Assembly: GCA_023386045.1 (NCBI GenBank)
Contig: JAEWKK010000010.1
Location: forward strand, 62,001 to 126,000
Source of the DNA: Bacteroidota bacterium
Lineage (GTDB): Bacteria > Bacteroidota > Bacteroidia > Chitinophagales > Chitinophagaceae
DNA length: 64,000 bases
Direction: 5' to 3'
How positions within the stretch are numbered: position 1 is the stretch's first letter; every line of letters begins with the position of its first letter. Below are positions 8,834 to 17,333 of the stretch, piece by piece. Both the position numbers and the translations under genes were made by a program. The notes below the pieces were generated by a model, which made no database searches, was not told the DNA's origin, and saw only the letters and a program-made list of their open reading frames with translations.

Positions 8834-9931
8834 TTAGTCAATTTCTATGTCCACATTAGCACTCAGTCCTGGTATCAAAGGAAAACTGTCATCAGCTTTA
8901 TCCAACCTTATGCGGACAGGAATTCTCTGGGTAACCTTTACGAAATTGCCTGTAGAGTTATCTGGTGGCAACAATGAGAATTTAGCACCAGTGGCAGCGC
9001 CAATTGATTCCACACTTCCTTTCAGCTCAAGTGAAGGATAGGCATCCAGGTTAATGCGTACTTTCTGACCAGGCCTTAAGCGTTCCAATTGTGTTTCTTT
9101 GAAGTTGGCTGTTGCCCATAAGCTACCCGTTTCCACTGCCGCGCAAACAGGTTGACCCACCTGCAATAACTGGCCTATCTCCACTGCTTTTTTTGAAACA
9201 ATACCATCAAATGGAGCCAGTATAACGGTGTAGGATAACTGGGATTCGGCCAGCTGCAATTCGGCAAGACGCTGTTGTACCAGAGCATTGGAAACACCAA
9301 CCTGTCCTTTCTGTGCTTTTGCTGAAGTTTGAACACTTCCGCTTTGAGTGGCTGAGGCCTGGTATTGTTTCAGGGCTTGTTCATATTGTGCACGTGCACT
9401 CTGGTATTCTGCTCTGATTGCATCCAGTTGTTGCTGGGTGGCCGCGCCTTCGGTAAACATTTTTTCAATTCGGGCCACATCCTTTTCAATTTTGGTAAGA
9501 CGGGCTTTGGCAGCATCAATAGCAGACTGATAAGCCGATGCATTCAGGCTGGTAGCAGCTGCAGTTTGAGATGCTGCCTGGGCGGTAACGCGTGATACGC
9601 CTGTTTGTGCTTCCGCACTTAGTAAAAGTGCTTTTGCCTGAATCACTTTTGCCAGGTAATCCCTGTTATCAATTATTACAAGGGTATCACCTTTTTTCAC
9701 ACGCTGATTATCAACAAATCTCACTTCCTTAACATAACCTGATACAGCAGTACGTACCGATGTAATGGTTGCATCTAACTGAGCGTTATCTGTTTCTTCA
9801 TGATGTTGCGCATGCAAATAAGTTTTAATGCCAAACAAGGAGGCTATTACTACTAATACAGTTAACACCAGCAATCTTATTTTTCTTTTTTTTCCTGGAG
9901 CTTCCTGAACTGATTCTTTTTCTGTTTCCAT
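8834..9931 (-). CDS. emrA: HlyD/EmrA-family periplasmic adaptor
   Basis: The 365-residue protein has one N-terminal transmembrane helix (about residues 20-38) and the adaptor fold: a first biotinyl-lipoyl half (TAVSGYVKEVRFVDNQRVKKG), a long Ala/Gln-rich coiled-coil hairpin (about 95-215), a second lipoyl half (VILAPFDGIVSKK) and a beta-barrel region. Such proteins bridge an inner-membrane transporter and an outer-membrane TolC channel. The gene lies 17 bp after the tolC-like gene and 1 bp before the permease, so the three parts of the pump are encoded together. Start is ATG at 9931. Confidence 0.93.
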   Translation of the reverse strand: METEKESVQEAPGKKRKIRLLVLTVLVVIASLFGIKTYLHAQHHEETDNAQLDATITSVRTAVSGYVKEVRFVDNQRVKKGDTLVIIDNRDYLAKVIQAKALLLSAEAQTGVSRVTAQAASQTAAATSLNASAYQSAIDAAKARLTKIEKDVARIEKMFTEGAATQQQLDAIRAEYQSARAQYEQALKQYQASATQSGSVQTSAKAQKGQVGVSNALVQQRLAELQLAESQLSYTVILAPFDGIVSKKAVEIGQLLQVGQPVCAAVETGSLWATANFKETQLERLRPGQKVRINLDAYPSLELKGSVESIGAATGAKFSLLPPDNSTGNFVKVTQRIPVRIRLDKADDSFPLIPGLSANVDIEID

Positions 9932-9948
9932 TTGATGTGTATTGTTGG

Positions 9949-11226
9949 TTAGTAACCTAATAAAGTATTGTATTGTGCCCTGGCAAGGTTAAGCTGCACC
10001 TGGTGCAGGGTAAGGTTTAACTCTGCTGAGTTTTGCGCATTCAATTCCAGAAGGTATTCAGTGGAAGTGATCACGCCATTTTCAAGTTGACTGGCAGATG
10101 CTTTAAGTATCTGTTGCCGGTTCGAAACTATTTGTGCATCTTTTGAAATAATGTTGTGATACTTTTCTATTTCAGCAGATTTTTCTTTGAGAGCTGCCTG
10201 TAAATTCTGGTTGAAAGTTTCTTCCTGGCTATTGATGATGTGACAGTTAATATCAAGGATTTTCTGCTGCCTGGATTTATTCAGAAGGTTGTTAAGATCC
10301 CAGTTAAGGCCAATACCTGCTATTCCGTAAGGCCGCATATCAGGATTCAGGAAATTGTAACCCGGACGACCATACAGGCCCTGGCCGAAAAAATAGATAT
10401 CCGGTTTTGATTCTTTATTTAGCAGTGTTGACTGTAAGTCTAAAACATTTCGCTGTGCTTCAAATATTAAATTTTCAGGCCTCCGTGAATCTTTGATGTC
10501 ATCAGCAATATTGCTCATTTGGAGTTTTGTTGCACTATCCAGTGGCAATCCGGTAATAACAGCCAGCTCACCCGTTAATCCTTTGAGTGTTGAGCGAATA
10601 TCATCGATGCGTTGCTGGGTAGCAAGGATCTCTGATTCCAGCACCAGCTGATTGCTTTTCAGTACAGCACCATTAGCAACTGCCACCGCAAGCTTTTTAA
10701 GCTGTGAATCCAGGTTGTTCAAACGTAAGCTAAGGATTTCAAGATTTTCTGATTGCAATAGAGCATTTCCAAACAGGCCAGTTACGCGTTCGCGAAGTGC
10801 TTGCAACTCTACATCAATCCTGGCCATTCCAAGTTTGGTTTCTGCTATTTCCAGTTGTTTGCGTGTTTTAACCGTTCCAAATTCTGTAATGGGCAAGCGC
10901 ATTTCAAGTCCTACAAAATAATTATCCGGATTTTGTCCCACCGATCCGGACGCTCCCGGCATTTCAAAGGAGGTAACCTCGCTCTGATAGGTAGCCTGTC
11001 CTGTAGCACTGACATGTGGAAACAAAGAGGCATTCAGCAGTTTTTGATTTTGTTCGCTGATGCCTTGTAACAGCGGCTTTTGCTTCAGTGAAGGATAATT
11101 TTTTTCTGCGCTTTGCAAAGCCTCATCTAGTGTAAGAAGTTTTTGCTGGGCGATGGAGCTTATCCCGATGGTCAAAAGTATTAGTGTGAAAACAGGTTTT
11201 TTCGATGGATACATCATCATTGTCAT
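9949..11226 (-). CDS. TolC-family outer-membrane efflux protein
   Basis: The 425-residue protein has a signal peptide (about residues 8-27, ending SSIAQQ) and the repeated coiled-coil architecture of outer membrane efflux proteins, including the typical opening LTLDEALQSAEKNYPSLK and the second-half LELNAQNSAELNLTLHQVQLNLARAQYNTLLGY. TolC homologues form trimeric outer-membrane channels with a periplasmic alpha-barrel. It follows the marR gene by 66 bp and precedes emrA by 17 bp. A putative MarR operator lies in the gap upstream. ATG at 11226 is used; ATG codons two to four codons on would serve equally. Confidence 0.9.
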   Translation of the reverse strand: MTMMMYPSKKPVFTLILLTIGISSIAQQKLLTLDEALQSAEKNYPSLKQKPLLQGISEQNQKLLNASLFPHVSATGQATYQSEVTSFEMPGASGSVGQNPDNYFVGLEMRLPITEFGTVKTRKQLEIAETKLGMARIDVELQALRERVTGLFGNALLQSENLEILSLRLNNLDSQLKKLAVAVANGAVLKSNQLVLESEILATQQRIDDIRSTLKGLTGELAVITGLPLDSATKLQMSNIADDIKDSRRPENLIFEAQRNVLDLQSTLLNKESKPDIYFFGQGLYGRPGYNFLNPDMRPYGIAGIGLNWDLNNLLNKSRQQKILDINCHIINSQEETFNQNLQAALKEKSAEIEKYHNIISKDAQIVSNRQQILKASASQLENGVITSTEYLLELNAQNSAELNLTLHQVQLNLARAQYNTLLGY

Positions 11227-11258
11227 CTTATTTACGTCTCTATTTAGTAAAGGGTTTG

Positions 11259-11278
11259 ATAGTTAAATACTTTACTAT
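11259..11278. promoter_or_regulatory. candidate MarR operator 2 (marR-tolC gap)
   Basis: The 20-bp imperfect palindrome has arms ATAGT and ACTAT around TAAATACTTT. It shares ATAGTTAA and the inverted ACTAT with the perfect palindrome upstream of marR, and lies 33 bp before the tolC start. Confidence 0.5.
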
Positions 11279-11292
11279 TATGTCAAAAAAAA

Positions 11293-11745
11293 TCAGCCGT
11301 TTGCTTTTCGTAAGTTATCCTGCATTTTTTCAAAAAGGATGATGCCATCCTTAAACTGCTGCAGGGGAATATCCCTGCCGGCTATAGAATACATTTCATC
11401 GATCCAGGGTTGGATGAGATTGTATAGTTTGGTTCCTTCAGGCAACAGGGAAATACGTTTATTACGTCTGTCATCAGGATCTTCAGTACGCTGTACAAGT
11501 TTACGTTTGGATAGGTTATCTATAAGGTAGGTTAGGCTGGCCTTGTCCTTGTGAAGGAGGTTGGCAAGTTCCTGCTGGTTAGCGCCCTCTTTTTTCCAGA
11601 GTAGCACCAAAACCTGCAACATTTCAAATGTCAGGTCTATATTATTCTCTTTGAATTTATTGCGGATAAAACTTTTAAACTCGGACTGCATCAGTACGAT
11701 GGCTGAGTTAAAAGCAGACATCGTATTGTTTTTGGTTAAAGCCAT
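11293..11745 (-). CDS. MarR-family transcriptional regulator
   Basis: The 150-residue protein is a winged-helix regulator: dimerisation helices at both ends and the DNA-binding core around residues 50-105 (NQQELANLLHKDKAS recognition helix, then RKLVQRTEDPDDRRNKR forming the wing with the DxRxxR signature). MarR proteins usually repress their own operon and release DNA on binding phenolic or lipophilic ligands. It is the first gene of the efflux operon, and similar palindromes lie just upstream of its start and in front of tolC, which fits autorepression with control of the pump. Start is ATG at 11745. Confidence 0.92.
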   Translation of the reverse strand: MALTKNNTMSAFNSAIVLMQSEFKSFIRNKFKENNIDLTFEMLQVLVLLWKKEGANQQELANLLHKDKASLTYLIDNLSKRKLVQRTEDPDDRRNKRISLLPEGTKLYNLIQPWIDEMYSIAGRDIPLQQFKDGIILFEKMQDNLRKANG

Positions 11746-11767
11746 AGGGATGCAAAGTTAAGGTTTT

Positions 11768-11789
11768 AATAGTTAAGTATTCAACTATT
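11768..11789. promoter_or_regulatory. candidate MarR operator 1 (upstream of marR)
   Basis: A perfect inverted repeat with 7-bp arms AATAGTT and AACTATT around the 8-bp spacer AAGTATTC lies 23 bp upstream of the marR start. A related palindrome occurs in the marR-tolC gap. Confidence 0.6.
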
Positions 11790-11818
11790 TTTTAGGCAAG
11801 AGGGTTCCTGGCGAATTG

Positions 11819-11953
11819 GACCATAGTCCATAGACACGGACTCTAAGAGAAACCTTATTACCAATTGAAGATACTTGCATGCTGGAAGAACCTTAAACCT
11901 TAAACTTTAAACAAACCTCTTGAACCCGTGAACTTGTGAACTCGTGAACTTAT
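11819..11953. repeat. mosaic of short-unit repeats
   Basis: It contains GTCCATAG-type words (11819-11842), the word GGAAGAACCTTAAA (11884-11897, found again at 12600-12613) and an octad array of GTGAACTY units (11920-11953). It ends at the 3' end of the GIY-YIG gene. Confidence 0.65.
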
Positions 11954-11955
11954 TT

Positions 11956-12309
11956 TCAATTGAACCAAACCGCATATCCCTGCCTGCGGAGATCAAGAGC
12001 CAGTTTGGCTTCTGCCGCCAGGGCCTGGACCCTGGTCATGGGCTTTGCATTAAGGTGTTCATATAGGCTGGGACGAAGATAAGTACCATACCTGCGTACT
12101 ATGGAAGCAGAAAGATTGTGGCCTTTGCTGTTGATGTAACCAGTCTTATGTTGTTTTAATCTTTCCGCGGGTGTCTTGCTTGTCATGCCTACATAGAGAC
12201 ATTCCAATACACCATTGAACTGGGGATTGGCTGCACGGAATTTCCAGTTTTCTGTAAAAACTTTTTTGGACAGTTCCACCACATAAACCTGGTAAACAGT
12301 TTTGGGCAT
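11956..12309 (-). CDS. GIY-YIG nuclease-domain protein
   Basis: The product starting at ATG 12309 has 117 residues. It carries VYVVELS in place of the GIY motif, LYVGMTS in place of YIG, the following TPAERLKQHKTG with the catalytic-position arginine, and a downstream glutamate in LAAEAKLALDL. These are the GIY-YIG fold landmarks; members cut DNA in repair, restriction and homing. The insertion between the two strands is longer than usual. I reject an upstream start at 12510 because that segment translates a patch of intergenic repeats (12310-12510). It stands alone, so its role (repair or a stray homing-type nuclease) is open. Confidence 0.7.
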   Translation of the reverse strand: MPKTVYQVYVVELSKKVFTENWKFRAANPQFNGVLECLYVGMTSKTPAERLKQHKTGYINSKGHNLSASIVRRYGTYLRPSLYEHLNAKPMTRVQALAAEAKLALDLRRQGYAVWFN

Positions 12310-12809
12310 AGATGAAATTATGAAAGAGTTCATAGTTGGTTCATAGATCATAGTTTCCACCTTCGCTGCTCTGCAGCTTCGCCGGACAAAGCATGATTCA
12401 TAGTAGGGGCAGATGGCAGATGGCGAATGGCATATGGTTGGGAGTTTATGGAAAAAGGCGGAGGCTAGGGCCTTTTTTTGATCTATGGTACATAGTCCTT
12501 GGACAAGCACAGTTCATAAGATGGGTTGTCACCCTGTAAGGGATGGTCGATGACTTCTGACAATTGAGAAGATTCCCTTACAAAAGACACCTGCATCCCG
12601 GAAGAACCTTAAAAGGAACTCGTGAACTCAAGAAACTCAGTAAGCGCCTAACTTTAAAATACTCACCACTCACTATTCACCACTCACCCTAACTCACTAC
12701 TCACCACTGACCACTCACTCCAATTAACCCTAATTAACCTACCCCTTTTTAAACCCTACAGGCAATGCCCGGTCTCTTGTCCGTCACCTTTTAAAAATTG
12801 ACAGAGATT
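12310..12809. repeat. 500-bp gap filled with mixed short-unit repeats
   Basis: In order it holds TTCATAG heptads (12329-12352), a GC-rich word set reading TTCGCCGGACAAAGC (12379-12393), GGCAGAT/GGCGAAT heptads (12409-12437), GTACATAG-type words (12482-12505), GGAAGAACCTTAAA (12600-12613), GTGAACTC (12617-12630) and a CTCACYA array (12661-12720). Most families recur at 43.77-44.04 kb. No gene is visible. Confidence 0.7.
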
Positions 12810-13406
12810 ATGAAAAAAATAATTACCGGGATGATGGCCCTCCTGCTGATTGCCGGGGCAGCGCAGGCTCAAAACAAAGAATCCAGAAAACACCAGGGCA
12901 AAGAAAAACATGAAATGATGACCAAGGAGTTAGGCCTCACAGAAGACCAGAAAGCAAAGCTCAAATCCATTCATGAAGCCCAGAAAGCTGAAATGAAGAC
13001 CCTCCAGGAGCAAAGAAAGTCCATCCATCAAAAATACCAGAATCAGGCCCAGTCCGTTTTTACTCCCGCCCAGAAAGCCCAGTTGGAAAAGATGAAAGCT
13101 GAACGCAAAGCCGCCGCTAAAGACCGTAAGGACTTCCGCAAAGGTGGCAAAGGCAAGCACCAGCCCATGCAGGCCCTGAACCTTTCCCAGGATCAGAAAG
13201 ACCGAATGGCCAAGCTTCGCGAAGAATCAAAAACACAAATGCAGGCCATCCGCGATGACAAATCGCTGAGCGATGAGCAGCGGAAAGAAAAGATGAAGGC
13301 CCTGAGAACGTCTCAACAGGAGAAAATGAAAAGCATCCTCACCGCTGAGCAGCAGGAAAAAATGAAGGCTGCCAGGAAGGATGGCAAAGAAAAAGGAAGG
13401 AAATAA
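12810..13406 (+). CDS. Spy/LTxxQ-like exported helical protein
   Basis: The 198-residue protein has a signal peptide (residues 1-21, ending GAAQAQ) and a mature part that is nearly all charged helix, very rich in Lys, Gln and Glu. The motif LTxxQ appears repeatedly (LGLTEDQKAKL, LNLSQDQKDRM, SLSDEQRKEKM, ILTAEQQEKM), as in the Spy/CpxP family of periplasmic stress proteins and chaperones. In that family the helices form a cradle for unfolded proteins; here this is inference from the motif. I start at ATG 12810 rather than the TTG at 12798 because it gives a standard signal peptide. It is followed 57 bp later by rluB. Confidence 0.7.
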   Translation: MKKIITGMMALLLIAGAAQAQNKESRKHQGKEKHEMMTKELGLTEDQKAKLKSIHEAQKAEMKTLQEQRKSIHQKYQNQAQSVFTPAQKAQLEKMKAERKAAAKDRKDFRKGGKGKHQPMQALNLSQDQKDRMAKLREESKTQMQAIRDDKSLSDEQRKEKMKALRTSQQEKMKSILTAEQQEKMKAARKDGKEKGRK

Positions 13407-13463
13407 CATCTGCACCCGACAATAAAAGGCTGTCCACTGGGCAGCCTTGTTTATTTTTGCACC

Positions 13464-14366
13464 ATGAAGAAGAAAACGGGCTTCGAAAAGTTCTTTACGG
13501 AAAAGAAAGGCGCGGCCAAGAGAGAACAACTCAGGCAGGACAAGCGGAAATGGAAAAAAGAACTGACCGAAAGAGCTGAGGTCAAGAGAAAACAGGCCGC
13601 GGAAGTGGTCCGACCCAAGATCAAGGTAGAGAAGAGAGATGATGCCATGCCCCTGAATAAATACATCGCCCACAGCGGTGTTTGTTCCCGCAGGGATGCG
13701 GTGGAATTGATCAAAGGGGAAAAAGTCAAAGTCAATGGTATCCTGATTACAGAGCCCGGCCATAAGGTTTTACCCAAAGACGAAGTGACTGTATCCGGAA
13801 AAAAGATCCACCCCGTAGAAGATCTCGTTTATATTCTCATCAACAAGCCAAAGGATTATATCACTACAACTGAAGATGACAGGGGAAGAAAAACCGTGAT
13901 GGACCTGGTGAAGAAGGCTTCACCTGTAAATGTCTACCCTGTTGGCCGGCTGGACAGGAATACAACCGGAGTTCTTTTACTCACTAACGATGGGGAACTG
14001 GCACAGAAACTCACTCATCCCAGTAACGAGATCAAAAAGATCTATGCTGTTACACTTGACAAGCCCCTAGCAAAAAAACATTTCGACGAGATATTAAAAG
14101 GCGTACCCCTGGAAGATGGAGTTGCTAATGTGGACTCGCTGGCTTTTACAGATAATAAGGACCTGACCCAGATCGGGATTGAGATCCACAGTGGCCGAAA
14201 CCGCATCGTTCGTCGCATTTTTGAACATTTTGGCTATGATGTCAAAAACCTTGACCGCGTGATGTTTGCCGGACTGACCAAGAAGAATGTTGAAAGAGGC
14301 AAGTGGCGATTTTTATCGGAGAAAGAAGTAAGAGATCTGAAGTATTTCAAGAAAGGAAAATCCTAA
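13464..14366 (+). CDS. rluB: RsuA/RluB-family rRNA pseudouridine synthase
   Basis: The 300-residue enzyme converts a uridine in rRNA to pseudouridine. The first 60 residues are a Lys/Arg-rich tail; then an S4 RNA-binding domain (LNKYIAHSGVCSRRDAVELI, about 64-110) and the catalytic domain with the GRLDRNTTG motif carrying the catalytic aspartate, and the LLTNDGELAQKLTHP segment typical of RsuA/RluB/E/F. Which rRNA position it modifies cannot be decided from sequence; RluB (23S, U2605 in E. coli) is the likeliest for the long S4-containing form. Start is ATG at 13464. A RluA-type synthase follows 29 bp after its stop. Confidence 0.88.
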   Translation: MKKKTGFEKFFTEKKGAAKREQLRQDKRKWKKELTERAEVKRKQAAEVVRPKIKVEKRDDAMPLNKYIAHSGVCSRRDAVELIKGEKVKVNGILITEPGHKVLPKDEVTVSGKKIHPVEDLVYILINKPKDYITTTEDDRGRKTVMDLVKKASPVNVYPVGRLDRNTTGVLLLTNDGELAQKLTHPSNEIKKIYAVTLDKPLAKKHFDEILKGVPLEDGVANVDSLAFTDNKDLTQIGIEIHSGRNRIVRRIFEHFGYDVKNLDRVMFAGLTKKNVERGKWRFLSEKEVRDLKYFKKGKS

Positions 14367-14395
14367 CCACTCACCACTCACTACTCATCATTCAC
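14367..14395. repeat. short CTCACYA heptad repeat
   Basis: The whole gap between the two pseudouridine synthases consists of about four 7-bp units (ACTCACC, ACTCACT and variants), ending directly at the next ATG. Confidence 0.75.
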
Positions 14396-15118
14396 ATGAT
14401 CAAAGTTCAGGACCTTATTCTCCAGGAAGATGAAAACCTTGTGGTGATCAACAAACCTGCAGGATTGCTGACCATACCAGGAAGAGATCCCAAGGAAATC
14501 TCACTGAAGCAGCTATTGAAACAACACTATGGTAATATTTTTACCGTACACCGTCTGGATAAAGAAACCAGCGGTCTTGTTGTTTTTGCAAAGAATGAAG
14601 AAAGTCATAAGGCCCTTTCGCAACTTTTTGAAGCCCGCGAAACCATCAAGATCTACAAAGGATTGGTAATGGGTAGTCCCTCACAAAAAAATGGAGTCAT
14701 CAACGAACCCATTGCCGAACACCCGGTAAAAAAAGGATTGATGACAGTTTATAAAAAAGGTAAGGAAAGCATCACTGAGTATGAGGTAGAGGAAGGTTTT
14801 CGATTGTTTACCTGGATGCATTTCAGAATTCTGACCGGCCGCACTCACCAGATACGTGTCCATATGAAACACCTCGGGCATCCCATAGTTTGTGATGAAT
14901 TGTATGGTGACGGTAAGCCTGTATTCATTTCATCTATCAAGAAAAAGAACTACAACCTCTCCAAAGAAGAAGAAGCCGAAAGACCCATACTCTCCAGGCT
15001 GGCACTTCATGCTACCAGACTGGAATTTCAATTAGGAGAAAAAGTTTACCAGTTGGAAGCGCCACTTCCCAAAGACCTCAGGGCACTGCTTCAACAATTA
15101 AGAAAGCACAAAGGCTGA
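14396..15118 (+). CDS. RluA-family pseudouridine synthase
   Basis: This 240-residue protein has the RluA catalytic core: VINKPAGLLTIPG near residue 18, VHRLDKETSGLVVFAKN (the RLD motif with the catalytic aspartate, about 51-67), and LTGRTHQIRVHMKHLGHPI, all diagnostic of the RluA/RluC/RluD branch. No N-terminal S4 domain is present, as in RluA and TruC, so it probably modifies a tRNA or a single rRNA site. The start is ATG 14396; the frame extends upstream to 14303 but that part overlaps rluB and reads repeat DNA. Its stop is 1 bp from the convergent cysN stop. Confidence 0.88.
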   Translation: MIKVQDLILQEDENLVVINKPAGLLTIPGRDPKEISLKQLLKQHYGNIFTVHRLDKETSGLVVFAKNEESHKALSQLFEARETIKIYKGLVMGSPSQKNGVINEPIAEHPVKKGLMTVYKKGKESITEYEVEEGFRLFTWMHFRILTGRTHQIRVHMKHLGHPIVCDELYGDGKPVFISSIKKKNYNLSKEEEAERPILSRLALHATRLEFQLGEKVYQLEAPLPKDLRALLQQLRKHKG

Positions 15119-15119
15119 T

Positions 15120-16370
15120 TCAGTAAGATTCCATAAATCCCACTGCAACAGTATTGTTGGAAAATTCATCGATCAAAATAAAAGCACCATTGGCAGGATT
15201 GTTCTTATAAAGATCTGCATAAATGGGCCTTGCAGTTTTGATAGATACGGAACCGATATCATTCAGGTGAAACTGCTGCACCGCTGTTGATACTTCCATC
15301 GTTGTAATATCCAGCCTGTTTTTTAAACCGGTGATCTTTGCCTTTGTAGCATGGATGCCATGTTGAAGAATATAAGTTTTACCTGCACTAAGATTTTGTT
15401 CATCCATCCATGCAAGTGTAGCTGTAAATGCATTTACCTGAGCGAATTGATTGTTGGAAGATACAATCATGTTACCCCGGCTGACATCCACATCGCTTTC
15501 CAGCTCTATGGTAATGCTTTGTCCGGATACTGCTGATTCCACTTCTTCTGATGCATGAAGTATACGGATGATCCGGCTTTTCTTCAATGAAGGCAATATG
15601 GTAATCTCCTCTCCTTTTTGAAGTCTGCCGCTTTCAATCTTTCCAGCATAACCACGGAAGTCATGGTGTTCATTGGAATGAGGACGGATCACTAATTGTA
15701 CGGGCAGCCGTAAGGGCAGCGTATGATCTTTTACATGCAGTGGCAGCGCTTCCAGTCTTTCAAGCAAAGTACTTTCCTGGTACCAGTTCATTCTGGTTGA
15801 AGCATGCACGATATTATCTCCTTCCCTGGCAACAATAGGAATAAAATAAAGAGCTCCTTCAAAACCGATCTTCACAGCGATGTCCAGCACTTCTTTTTTT
15901 ATACTGGCAAATACTTCTTCAGAAAAATCAACCAGGTCCATTTTATTCACGCAAACAAATACAGAAGGTAGTCTCAGTAAAGAAGAAATGAACAGGTGTC
16001 TTTTAGTTTGTTCGATAACGCCATTCCGGGCATCAATGAGTACGATGGAAGCCTCTGCGTTAGAAGCGCCTGTGATCATGTTCCTGGTGTATTCAATATG
16101 CCCCGGTGTATCTGCAATAATATATTTCCTATTGGCTGTTGAAAAATAAATATGCGCCACATCAATGGTGATGCCCTGTTCTCTTTCAGCAATCAATCCA
16201 TCAGTGAGTAAAGACAGGTCTGTGAAGTCAAGTCCCTTTCTCTTACTGGATGCTTCCAGTGCTTCCAGTTTATCTGTGGTGATGGACCTGGTATCATAAA
16301 GCAGTCTTCCTATCAATGTACTTTTTCCGTCGTCCACACTTCCCGCTGTTGCGATCCTTAAGATATCCAT
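15120..16370 (-). CDS. cysN: sulfate adenylyltransferase subunit 1 (CysN)
   Basis: The 416-residue GTPase subunit of ATP sulfurylase drives formation of adenylyl sulfate (APS) by GTP hydrolysis together with CysD. The G-domain motifs are clear: GSVDDGKSTLIG (P-loop, residues 11-22), DTPGH (G3) and NKMDLVDF (G4), followed by the EF-Tu-like beta-barrel domains. It stops at about 416 residues, so no APS kinase (CysC) domain is fused, unlike CysNC/NodQ proteins. That agrees with the neighbouring cysH, which has APS-reductase cysteines and would not need PAPS. It is the last gene of the minus-strand sulfur run, 9 bp after the permease gene. Confidence 0.95.
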   Translation of the reverse strand: MDILRIATAGSVDDGKSTLIGRLLYDTRSITTDKLEALEASSKRKGLDFTDLSLLTDGLIAEREQGITIDVAHIYFSTANRKYIIADTPGHIEYTRNMITGASNAEASIVLIDARNGVIEQTKRHLFISSLLRLPSVFVCVNKMDLVDFSEEVFASIKKEVLDIAVKIGFEGALYFIPIVAREGDNIVHASTRMNWYQESTLLERLEALPLHVKDHTLPLRLPVQLVIRPHSNEHHDFRGYAGKIESGRLQKGEEITILPSLKKSRIIRILHASEEVESAVSGQSITIELESDVDVSRGNMIVSSNNQFAQVNAFTATLAWMDEQNLSAGKTYILQHGIHATKAKITGLKNRLDITTMEVSTAVQQFHLNDIGSVSIKTARPIYADLYKNNPANGAFILIDEFSNNTVAVGFMESY

Positions 16371-16379
16371 AGTTATTTT

Positions 16380-17324
16380 TTAAGTGATTGACCTGATGAA
16401 TAAACGCAGGCACCAGATGATGACCATAATACCTACCAAAATCATCATGGTTTTCCTGGGCAGCCTGCCTGCCAGTCGTGCACCAATAGGTGCAGCCAGC
16501 ATACCTCCTATCAATAAACCGAGTACTACATTCCAATGGCTGATACCAATAGTGAATAAAAAAGTGAAGGCACTTGAAAGCGTAACAAAAAACTCGGTAA
16601 GGCTTACAGAGCCGATGGTATATTTTGGCGACCTTCCTTTTGCAATCAGGCTGCTGGTAACGATGGGTCCCCAGCCTCCGCCGCCAAATGAATCAAGAAA
16701 ACCTCCAACACCTGCTAACCATCCTATCCTTTTGACCTTTTTATTTTGAATTTGTGTGCGAAATGCTTTTACTAATATCCTGAGACCAAGAAAACCTGCA
16801 TAAAGGGCAATCAGCGGCATGAGGTAAGCACTAAACCTGTCCCCAAGAAATACCAGTGCCAGTGCGCCAAGAACAGCACCGGTAACGCCTGGAATCACCA
16901 AATGCCTGAATAATTTTTTATTGACATTACCGAATTTATAATGACTGTATCCAGAAGCAGCAGTCGTAAAAATTTCAGAAGTATGAATGGCGGCACTGAC
17001 TGCAACAGGATTCACGCCTAATGACATGAGACAGGTGGCTGAAGTAACGCCATAGCCCATGCTGAGCACACCATCCACCAGTTGCGCCAAAAAACCAGCC
17101 AGAATAAAAAACAGGAATTGGGTATTCAGGTCAGTTTTAAATTCCTTCCATATTTCAATAACAGGTGGAAGTGGTAGCAGGGAGATAATGATGTGACCTG
17201 CGATCATCAATGCAAAAGCCAGCACCAGTCTTTTCACCAGCTTTCTTGCTTTGCGAAAAGGAATCCTGTCTACCCTCTCCACATGCTTTACCGGTTTCTT
17301 TATTTCCGTATTGGTGATCTGCAT
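16380..17324 (-). CDS. TSUP (TauE/SafE) family permease
   Basis: The 314-residue membrane protein has about eight helices arranged as an internal duplication, with the family motifs FLAQLVDGVLSMGYGVTS in the first half and DSFGGGGWGPIVTSSL in the second. TSUP proteins move sulfite, sulfate, sulfoacetate or other organosulfur anions. Here it lies between cysD and cysN, with 9-bp gaps on both sides, so it is surely co-transcribed with sulfate activation; uptake of sulfate (a CysZ/CysP-like job) is the simplest reading, export of sulfite the alternative. Start is ATG at 17324. There is no ABC sulfate transporter in the window. Confidence 0.88.
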   Translation of the reverse strand: MQITNTEIKKPVKHVERVDRIPFRKARKLVKRLVLAFALMIAGHIIISLLPLPPVIEIWKEFKTDLNTQFLFFILAGFLAQLVDGVLSMGYGVTSATCLMSLGVNPVAVSAAIHTSEIFTTAASGYSHYKFGNVNKKLFRHLVIPGVTGAVLGALALVFLGDRFSAYLMPLIALYAGFLGLRILVKAFRTQIQNKKVKRIGWLAGVGGFLDSFGGGGWGPIVTSSLIAKGRSPKYTIGSVSLTEFFVTLSSAFTFLFTIGISHWNVVLGLLIGGMLAAPIGARLAGRLPRKTMMILVGIMVIIWCLRLFIRSIT

Positions 17325-17333
17325 GAAAACTGT

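Noticed and set aside
12310..12510. Longer start for the GIY-YIG protein
   Set aside because: The extra 67 residues are repeat DNA translated in-frame; the domain begins after the ATG at 12309.
13452..13459. Promoter -7 element giving a leaderless rluB transcript
   Set aside because: TATTTTTG matches TAnnTTTG five bases before the ATG, but no -33 TTG is at the right distance, so the promoter is not supported.
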